Origin: an uncultured Clostridium sp.
GTDB taxonomy: Bacteria > Bacillota > Clostridia > Lachnospirales > Anaerotignaceae
NCBI GenBank assembly: GCA_947246775.1
Contig: CAMXTM010000038.1
Coordinates: 1-11,232, forward strand
DNA: 11,232 bases
Direction: 5' to 3'
In this document: positions 6,717 to 11,232 of the stretch, piece by piece
Layout: each line of letters opens with the position of its first letter
Numbering within the stretch: the stretch's first letter is position 1
Made by a program: the position numbers and the translations under genes
Notes under the pieces: generated by a model
Databases searched by the model: none
Seen by the model: only the letters and a program-made list of their open reading frames with translations
What the model was told of the DNA's origin: nothing

Positions 6717-7433
6717 ATGTTAGAATTAAAAAATATATGCTATTCTGCACAAGGCAAAGAAGGTATCTTAAAAGATATTAGTTTAACCATTGAAGATAAC
6801 AAATTTGTTGTCATTACTGGTCCAAACGGTGGTGGAAAATCAACCCTAGCAAAGTTGATAGCTGGTATTATTTCACCACAAAGCGGTCAAATCTTACTAG
6901 ATGGACAAGACATTACTTCCCTTTCTATTACAGAAAGAGCAAAAGCAGGCATCAGTTTTGCCTTTCAACAACCTGTACGCTTTAAAGGCGTAACGGTACA
7001 TGATTTAATTACTTTAGCATCTGGACAAAATTTAAGCACAGCCGCCGCTTGTCAATATCTTTCTGAAGTAGGGCTTTGTGCCAGAGACTACATTGACAGA
7101 GAAGTCAACGCAAGCCTTTCAGGTGGAGAACTCAAAAGAATCGAAATTGCAACCGTATTAGCAAGAAAAACAAAAGTTTCTCTTTTTGATGAGCCAGAAG
7201 CAGGAATTGACCTCTGGAGTTTTAAAAATTTAATCAATGTTTTTGAAAAAATGCACGAAGAAATTCAAGGCTCTATTGTCATTATTTCTCATCAAGAAAG
7301 AATTTTAAATATTGCAGATAAAATTATTGTACTTTCAAACGGAGAAATTATCAAACAAGGCGCAAAAGAACAAGTATTACCTACTCTTTTAAACCAAACA
7401 GAAGGCTGTCGCTTTATGAAGGAGGAAGACTAA
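6717..7433 (+). CDS. smsC: SufC/SmsC ABC ATPase of minimal Fe-S assembly system
   Basis: The 238-residue protein is a soluble ABC ATPase of the SufC type. Walker A is GPNGGGKS (35-42), the Q-loop Gln is at 84-85, the signature is LSGGELKR (134-141), Walker B is VSLFDE (154-159) and the switch His is His192 (IISHQE). The Walker B context DEPEAGIDLW is characteristic of the SufC-like proteins of Clostridia and archaea. There are no membrane segments; the ATPase drives conformational change in its SufB/D-type scaffold to allow cluster assembly. It overlaps the next gene by one base (TAATG), so the two are co-translated. No sufS, sufU or sufE is adjacent, so sulfur donation must come from elsewhere. 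Classical SufC is about 250 residues, and this is slightly shorter. Confidence 0.92.
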   Translation: MLELKNICYSAQGKEGILKDISLTIEDNKFVVITGPNGGGKSTLAKLIAGIISPQSGQILLDGQDITSLSITERAKAGISFAFQQPVRFKGVTVHDLITLASGQNLSTAAACQYLSEVGLCARDYIDREVNASLSGGELKRIEIATVLARKTKVSLFDEPEAGIDLWSFKNLINVFEKMHEEIQGSIVIISHQERILNIADKIIVLSNGEIIKQGAKEQVLPTLLNQTEGCRFMKEED

Positions 7434-8353
7434 TGGACGCAATATTAAAATCACTTTTAGAACAAGTTTCAGATTTACATGATATTCCTGTAGGCGCTTA
7501 CAACATTCGCAACAATGGACAAAGTGAGGGCAGAAACTCTACTGCAAATATTCAAATCGTAAGCAAAACAGACGGCAAGTCTGGTATTGATATTATCGTA
7601 AAAGAAAATACAAAAAATGAAAGTGTTCATATCCCTGCTATTATTACAGAAGCAGGTATCAATGATTTAGTATACAATGATTTTTATATTGGAGAAAATG
7701 CAGATGTTGTCATTGTAGCTGGTTGTGGTGTACACAACAGTGGCACAAAAGCATCTATGCACGAGGGCATACATCGTTTCTTTTTAGGAAAAAATTCCAA
7801 AGTAAAATATTTAGAAAAACACTTGGGTGAGGGTGACGGCTCTGGTGAGCGTATTATCAATCCTCAAACACACATTGTAGCAGAAGAAAACAGCTATATG
7901 GAAATGGATACAGTACAAATCAAAGGCGTTGACTCTACAAATAGAGTATCTAGTGCAAAACTTGCTGAGGGCGCAACTCTTGTCATAAAAGAAAAAATTA
8001 TGACGCACGGAAAACAAACAGCAGAAACTTCTTTTGAAGTAGAACTAGAGGGAAAAGGCTCTAGTGCAAATTTGATTTCCCGTTCTGTAGCAAAAGATGA
8101 CTCAAAACAAGTTTTTCGTTCTGTAATCAATGGAAATGAGGACTGCTATGGTCATTCCGAATGTGATGCCATTATTATGGACAATGCGGTTGTTGCCGCA
8201 ATCCCAGAAATTACTGCAAACCATATTGATGCAACACTCATTCATGAAGCAGCAATCGGTAAAATTGCAGGCGACCAATTGACTAAGTTAATGACCTTAG
8301 GCTTAACCGAAAAAGAAGCAGAACAACAAATTATAAACGGCTTTTTAAAATAA
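7433..8353 (+). CDS. smsB: SmsB, single SufB/SufD-like scaffold of minimal Fe-S assembly system
   Basis: This 306-residue protein belongs to the SufB/SufD family but is much shorter than E. coli SufB (about 495). It has no N-terminal extension, and the beta-helix core occupies most of its length. Residues 97-102 are GCGVHN. The C-terminal block runs GHSECDA (240-246), IPEITANHIDA (258-267), IHEAAIGKI (270-278) and DQLTKLMTLGL (281-291), typical of the family. Aligned by eye, Cys244 corresponds to SufB Cys405, Glu272 to SufB Glu434, and His271 to SufD His360, the cluster-assembly residues. A homodimer could therefore provide all of them. The start overlaps smsC (TAATG) behind AAGGAGGAAG. It would form a SmsC2B2-type complex with its partner. 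Confidence 0.9.
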   Translation: MDAILKSLLEQVSDLHDIPVGAYNIRNNGQSEGRNSTANIQIVSKTDGKSGIDIIVKENTKNESVHIPAIITEAGINDLVYNDFYIGENADVVIVAGCGVHNSGTKASMHEGIHRFFLGKNSKVKYLEKHLGEGDGSGERIINPQTHIVAEENSYMEMDTVQIKGVDSTNRVSSAKLAEGATLVIKEKIMTHGKQTAETSFEVELEGKGSSANLISRSVAKDDSKQVFRSVINGNEDCYGHSECDAIIMDNAVVAAIPEITANHIDATLIHEAAIGKIAGDQLTKLMTLGLTEKEAEQQIINGFLK

Positions 8354-8361
8354 ATAAACTC

Positions 8362-8380
8362 TTGAGGACTTTGTCCTCAA
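8362..8380 (+). terminator. Hairpin after smsB, possible weak terminator
   Basis: TTGAGGAC pairs perfectly with GTCCTCAA around a TTT loop, starting eight bases after the smsB stop. The downstream stretch is only moderately T-rich, so termination may be partial. The hairpin also forms one end of the composite repeat that recurs inverted beyond purK. Confidence 0.5.
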
Positions 8381-8447
8381 ACTTCTATTTCTTTTCTTGA
8401 AAGAAAAGAAACAAAAGAACTTTAATGCAAAAACTAACGTTTTTGCT
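8375..8447 (+). repeat. Composite intergenic repeat, copy A
   Basis: The element begins with CCTCAAACTTCT, then an 11-bp arm pair TTTCTTTTCTT/AAGAAAAGAAA, a spacer, and a hairpin built on GCAAAAAC..GTTTTTGC. The same order of parts occurs in reverse complement at 9937-10000. Copy A has about eight extra bases between the purine-rich arm and the CTTTAA. The two copies flank purK in opposite orientation. Confidence 0.8.
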
Positions 8448-8450
8448 TAA

Positions 8451-8475
8451 AAACACAAGCTTTGCTTGTGTTTTT
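8451..8475 (+). terminator. Intrinsic terminator downstream of smsCB
   Basis: AAACACAAGC pairs with GCTTGTGTTT around a TTT loop and is followed by further T residues (8471-8475) and an AT-rich tail. It is the best terminator for the smsCB transcript in this spacer. Positions 8480-8530 downstream are AT-rich with no feature I can support. Confidence 0.65.
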
Positions 8476-8532
8476 ATTAAAGTTTTTATTAATTTTTAGA
8501 TAAAAAAACTAATTTTTACTTAAAATTATGAA

Positions 8533-8589
8533 CTATTAAGGAAATATAGCATAGTAAAATTTTCTTAATAGCGAAACGTTAGTTTCGCT
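8533..8589 (+). repeat. Two adjacent hairpins in the purK upstream spacer
   Basis: CTATTAAG (8533-8540) pairs with CTTAATAG (8564-8571), extendable by A-T pairs. Directly after it AGCGAAAC (8570-8577) pairs with GTTTCGCT (8582-8589) around GTTA. The second hairpin resembles an inverted, diverged copy of the GCAAAAAC..GTTTTTGC hairpin in the composite repeat (same TAAC/GTTA loop). They may be structured leader RNA or repeat debris. Confidence 0.55.
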
Positions 8590-8600
8590 TAAAAAGTTTT

Positions 8601-8655
8601 TTGCCCAACTTTTTTTAAAAAAGTTGGTAGGTTTGGGCAACGCCCAAGGTTTTTT
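8601..8655 (+). promoter_or_regulatory. Possible attenuator-like hairpins before purK
   Basis: CCAACTTTTTT and AAAAAAGTTGG (8605-8627) form a perfect 11-bp stem, extendable by TTGCCC (8601-8606) pairing with GGGCAA (8635-8640). That extension is incompatible with a second hairpin, TTGGGC (8633-8638)/GCCCAA (8642-8647), which is followed by GG and six or so T residues ending at 8655, just before the purK ribosome binding site. The two alternatives look like an antiterminator and a terminator. They could also belong to a genome-wide repeat, because such GGGCAACGCCC hairpins are frequent between genes of related bacteria. No ligand domain is recognised. Confidence 0.45.
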
Positions 8656-8657
8656 AT

Positions 8658-8663
8658 GGAGGA
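8658..8663 (+). promoter_or_regulatory. purK: Ribosome binding site that selects ATG 8670 for purK
   Basis: GGAGGA is six bases before ATG 8670. The in-frame ATG at 8664 directly follows it with no spacing, so 8670 is the more likely initiation codon. Confidence 0.8.
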
Positions 8664-8669
8664 ATGGTA

Positions 8670-9824
8670 ATGGAAAATATACATAAAAAGATAGGGATTA
8701 TCGGCGGCGGTCAGCTAGGTAAAATGATGATTCAAGAAGCGAAAAAAATGGGCTTTACAGTGATTGTACTTGACCCTACCCCAAAATGCCCAGCGCACAC
8801 ACTTGTAGACGAACACATTGTAGCGGATTTTGATGACAAGCAAGCAATCCGCACTTTAGCAGAAAAAACAGACGTTGTAACCTATGAATTTGAACACATT
8901 GACGCTGACATACTACAGACATTAGAGCAGGAGGGCAAAAAAATATACCCTACTGCAAAAAGTTTAAAAGTCATACAAAACAAATATACTCAAAAAAAAT
9001 TACTTTTAGAGCATGACTTGCCAACACCACCATTTTGTGAAGTAGCAAGCAAAGAGGACATTGCAAAAGCAGGCGAACAATATACTTATCCCTTTATGCT
9101 CAAATCTTGCACAGGAGGTTATGATGGCAAGGGTAATTTTGTATTAGAGTCGAAAGAAGACATCGCAAAGGCATATGAAGCGCTAGGCAGCGGCAAATTG
9201 CCACTAATGGCAGAAAAATTTTTCCCTTTTATTATGGAAATTTCTGTACTAGCTTGCAGAGGAATCAACGGCGACATACAAGTATACCCTGTAGCGGAAA
9301 ACATTCACAAAGACAGCATCTTAGACGAAACCAGAGTACCCGCAAATATTTCACAGCAAACAACACAAAATGCCATGAATCTAGCAAAAAAAGTCATGGA
9401 AGTATTTGAGGGAGTTGGTATGTTTTGTGTGGAAATGTTTGTAGATAAAGATGGTAATGTTTCAGTGAATGAAGTTGCGCCAAGACCACACAATTCTGGA
9501 CACTATACCATAGAGGCTTGTGTAACCAGTCAGTTCGAGCAGCACATTCGAGCAATCACAGCGTTGCCTTTAGGCTCACCAGAGCTACTAAAACCTGTTG
9601 TGATGAGGAATATACTCGGAGAAGAAAACAGCGCTGGAAAAAGCCATATTTCGGGCGCAGAACAGGTGCTTGCTGTATCAGGCGCATTTTTACACATTTA
9701 TGGCAAAGAGGAGTCTCGCCCCAAAAGAAAAATGGGACATATTACCGTAATAGCTGACAGTGTGGAAGATGCAAGCCAAAAGGCAAAAATTGCAAAAGAT
9801 GCCATCAAAATTTACGGTGTTTAA
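8670..9824 (+). CDS. purK: N5-carboxyaminoimidazole ribonucleotide synthase PurK
   Basis: From ATG 8670 the protein has 384 residues, the usual PurK length. It uses ATP to attach bicarbonate to aminoimidazole ribonucleotide, giving N5-CAIR in de novo purine synthesis. It has the pre-ATP-grasp opening KIGIIGGGQLGKMM (7-20), YEFEHID at 72-78, the grasp loop KSCTGGYDGKGNF (145-157), CVEMFV (253-258), and the diagnostic NEVAPRPHNSGHYTIEACVT (267-286) and SQFEQHIRA (287-295). The metal-binding residues are expected at Glu255 and Glu268. The PurE mutase that takes N5-CAIR to CAIR is not adjacent, unlike the common purE-purK arrangement. The gene is single, between two hairpin-rich spacers, and ends in an intrinsic terminator. 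It appears intact. Confidence 0.95.
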   Translation: MENIHKKIGIIGGGQLGKMMIQEAKKMGFTVIVLDPTPKCPAHTLVDEHIVADFDDKQAIRTLAEKTDVVTYEFEHIDADILQTLEQEGKKIYPTAKSLKVIQNKYTQKKLLLEHDLPTPPFCEVASKEDIAKAGEQYTYPFMLKSCTGGYDGKGNFVLESKEDIAKAYEALGSGKLPLMAEKFFPFIMEISVLACRGINGDIQVYPVAENIHKDSILDETRVPANISQQTTQNAMNLAKKVMEVFEGVGMFCVEMFVDKDGNVSVNEVAPRPHNSGHYTIEACVTSQFEQHIRAITALPLGSPELLKPVVMRNILGEENSAGKSHISGAEQVLAVSGAFLHIYGKEESRPKRKMGHITVIADSVEDASQKAKIAKDAIKIYGV

Positions 9825-9880
9825 GACTTTAGCGTATTAATTGCAACAAATTATTCAAAAAACAATATAAATTCTATTAA

Positions 9881-9922
9881 AAAACGGCTGAGCTTTTTCC
9901 TTTTATCATCAGTCGTTTTTTT
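9881..9922 (+). terminator. Intrinsic terminator after purK
   Basis: AAAACGGCTGA (9881-9891) pairs with TCAGTCGTTTT (9909-9919), with one G-U pair and a 17-base loop, and ends in seven T residues. It ends the purK transcript about 60 bases after the stop codon. Confidence 0.85.
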
Positions 9923-9936
9923 CTTAAAAAAATAGC

Positions 9937-10000
9937 AGCAAAAACGCTAGTTTTTGCTTTAAAGTTCTTTTCTTTCAAGAAAAGAAATGGGAGTTTGAGG
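9937..10000 (-). repeat. Composite intergenic repeat, copy B (inverted relative to copy A)
   Basis: Read on the minus strand this is CCTCAAACTCCC, the TTTCTTTTCTTGAAAGAAAA arm pair, then CTTTAAAGCAAAAAC and TAGCGTTTTTGCT, matching copy A at 8375-8447 part for part. It lacks the eight-base insert present in copy A. The two copies are about 1.5 kb apart and enclose the 8448-9936 segment containing purK. Confidence 0.8.
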
Positions 10001-10029
10001 GCGCTAAACGTCCAGTGGACGTTTAGCGC
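10001..10029. repeat. GC-rich perfect palindrome (13-bp arms)
   Basis: GCGCTAAACGTCC and GGACGTTTAGCGC flank an AGT loop. The block to about 10063 is much richer in G and C than its surroundings. The whole block is bracketed by TTGAG (9995-9999) and CTCAA (10059-10063), the same arms that form the small hairpin next to copy A. The block therefore looks like a longer apical version of the repeat element rather than a terminator; only a few T residues follow. An open frame read across it on the minus strand is not considered coding. Confidence 0.7.
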
Positions 10030-10102
10030 TGACCGTAGCGGAAGTGAAGACCAAAGCACTCAAGGTTTTCGCAAAAAGCATTGTACAAAATAATGGTGTT
10101 TG

Positions 10103-10111
10103 TGGTATAAT
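10103..10111 (+). promoter_or_regulatory. ftsK: Extended -10 promoter for ftsK
   Basis: TATAAT (10106-10111) is preceded by TGG, forming an extended -10 element. TTGTAC at 10081-10086 could serve as a -35 but is 19 bases away, which is long. Transcription would start near 10118, about 50 bases before the ftsK start. Confidence 0.7.
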
Positions 10112-10169
10112 ATTACACTGTTAATATAGCGTAATCATTATTTTTGTATATAAAGGTGTGTGGAAATAT

Positions 10170-11232
10170 ATGGCAAAACAAAAAACAAAACTACAGCAAC
10201 AAAAGCGCTTTGGTGATAGCATGATAGACGAAGTCATACTGATTGCAATTGTTGTCATCTGTATTGTTGTGCTGATTAGTTTACTAACGAAAAAAATGGG
10301 TATCTTAGGCAGTGCGCTAGGCGAAAGTTTAAAAGGTCTATTCGGCATCAGCAGTTTATTACTTCCTATTTCAGCCATTGCTTACTGCTCGTGGTTATTA
10401 GCAAGTGAGGAAAAGAAAAACAGAGAAGTGCGTATTGGCGGTGTTGCACTTTTGTTGGTAGCGGTCAGCGCACTCGTTCATATTATCAACCCGATTGAAG
10501 TATCTATTATGGATACCTTAGCACAAAAAGTATATTCTTACTACCAAGAAGGCGCTTTTTCTAACGGCGGATTACTTGGTGGTGTACTAGGTGGCATTGT
10601 AATGCGCTTATTTGGCAAAATTGGTGCTTTGATTATATGGCTTGCAGTATTACTTATTTCAATTATTATGACAACTGGCAAATCTCTTTTTAAAAGTGTC
10701 AGCAATGTCAATACCTACCAAAAAAGTAAAAGAAAACAATATCATGAAAAAAGGCAGCAATTAGAAGTGGTCAGAAACAACAAGACAATTAGAGAGAATA
10801 AAGCAGTCATAGAGAATAAAAAAGAAGCGCCTTACATACAAGAAGCACCAAAAAGACCAGTGCAGCCCCCTAAAATACAACCGAAACCACAGCCCAAACT
10901 GCAACAAAAACGAACAGTCAAAAAGAAAAAAAGTCAAAAAGCGCAAAAAGTACAAAAGAGCAATTTTAATATTTTACTTCATGAAGACGAGGGCTATAAC
11001 CAAAATAAACAGCCTGCCCCTGTGGTAGAAGCAATGGTATTTAAACCCAAAAAGAATCCACCAGAACAAAAGCCACAAGCGGAGCAGCAAGAACAAACCA
11101 GCAAACAACCTGTTATATTTGATTATGGCAGAGAAGAAAGCGAATTTTTAGCAGAACAGCAAGCGCAGGCAGAACAAATGCAGCAAATTGAACAAGCAGA
11201 ACAGCAACCAGTGGAAACAGCAGAAACTGCAC
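10170..11232 (+). CDS. ftsK: DNA translocase FtsK/SpoIIIE, N-terminal part (runs off the right edge)
   Basis: The frame is open from ATG 10170 to the end of the window, giving 354 residues of an incomplete protein. AAAGGTGTG precedes the start by about 10 bases. Four hydrophobic membrane segments lie near residues 20-40, 57-78, 88-107 and 133-168, with the family features GILGSALGESLKGLFGISSL and SNGGLLGGVLGGIVM. From about residue 183 the protein becomes a long hydrophilic linker rich in Lys, Gln, Glu and Pro, as in FtsK/SpoIIIE before the motor domain. The RecA-like motor and gamma domain would lie beyond the window. The protein anchors at the division septum and pumps DNA during segregation or sporulation; which role it plays cannot be told from this part. 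A shorter, unrelated membrane protein is excluded only by the linker and membrane pattern. Confidence 0.85.
   Translation, partial: MAKQKTKLQQQKRFGDSMIDEVILIAIVVICIVVLISLLTKKMGILGSALGESLKGLFGISSLLLPISAIAYCSWLLASEEKKNREVRIGGVALLLVAVSALVHIINPIEVSIMDTLAQKVYSYYQEGAFSNGGLLGGVLGGIVMRLFGKIGALIIWLAVLLISIIMTTGKSLFKSVSNVNTYQKSKRKQYHEKRQQLEVVRNNKTIRENKAVIENKKEAPYIQEAPKRPVQPPKIQPKPQPKLQQKRTVKKKKSQKAQKVQKSNFNILLHEDEGYNQNKQPAPVVEAMVFKPKKNPPEQKPQAEQQEQTSKQPVIFDYGREESEFLAEQQAQAEQMQQIEQAEQQPVETAETA

Noticed and set aside
8354..8669. Purine riboswitch before purK
   Set aside because: I could not find the conserved purine-aptamer three-way junction or its loop-loop bases; only simple hairpins are visible.
9119..9757. 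Several 60-80-aa frames overlapping purK on both strands
   Set aside because: They are shadows of a well-conserved enzyme gene and lack initiation signals.
9877..10059. 60-aa open frame on the minus strand
   Set aside because: It lies wholly in the terminator, repeat copy B and GC palindrome; no ribosome binding site, and the sequence is explained by the repeat.

Overview
The window is AT-rich chromosomal DNA with strong AGGAGG-type ribosome binding sites, short intergenic gaps and a gene set typical of anaerobic Firmicutes: a DUF4364 winged-helix protein, a two-gene minimal SUF (SufC plus one SufB/D-like protein) system, an FtsK/SpoIIIE translocase and a PBSX-type phage tail fragment. I infer a member of the Clostridia, probably the Lachnospirales or a neighbouring group. 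The species cannot be named from this sequence.

Layout. Positions 210-5000 carry five genes on the plus strand: a 510-aa protein of unknown function, a CobD-like PLP enzyme, an unrecognised 146-aa protein overlapping a radical SAM protein of the TIGR01212/YtqA (MnmL) family, and a DUF4364 protein. A hairpin at 5004-5044 closes this run and can terminate transcription in both directions. Positions 5046-6464 hold a minus-strand cassette of three phage-tail genes: a tail-fibre-like protein with four internal repeats, a 100-aa coiled-coil protein, and a 42-aa XkdX-like protein too short for usual gene callers. No other phage genes are visible. A shared intergenic region separates this cassette from the divergently transcribed smsC(sufC)-smsB pair (6717-8353), which has a near-consensus sigma-A promoter. 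After a hairpin-dense spacer comes purK (8670-9824), a terminator, a second repeat-rich spacer and the start of ftsK (10170 onward), which runs off the right edge.

How the genes relate. Most are unlinked housekeeping functions: tRNA wobble modification (the radical SAM protein, by family), Fe-S cluster assembly (smsCB), purine synthesis (purK) and chromosome segregation (ftsK). The radical SAM protein needs an Fe-S cluster, but its nearness to smsCB is probably coincidental. The phage cassette is the clear foreign insertion.

Most interesting: (1) the orphan tail-fibre/XkdX cassette between housekeeping genes; (2) a composite repeat present twice in inverted orientation on either side of purK; (3) mutually exclusive hairpins ending in a T-run directly before the purK ribosome binding site; (4) the minimal smsCB pair whose single scaffold protein keeps a Cys, His and Glu that E. 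coli divides between SufB and SufD. I found no convincing wholly new system.
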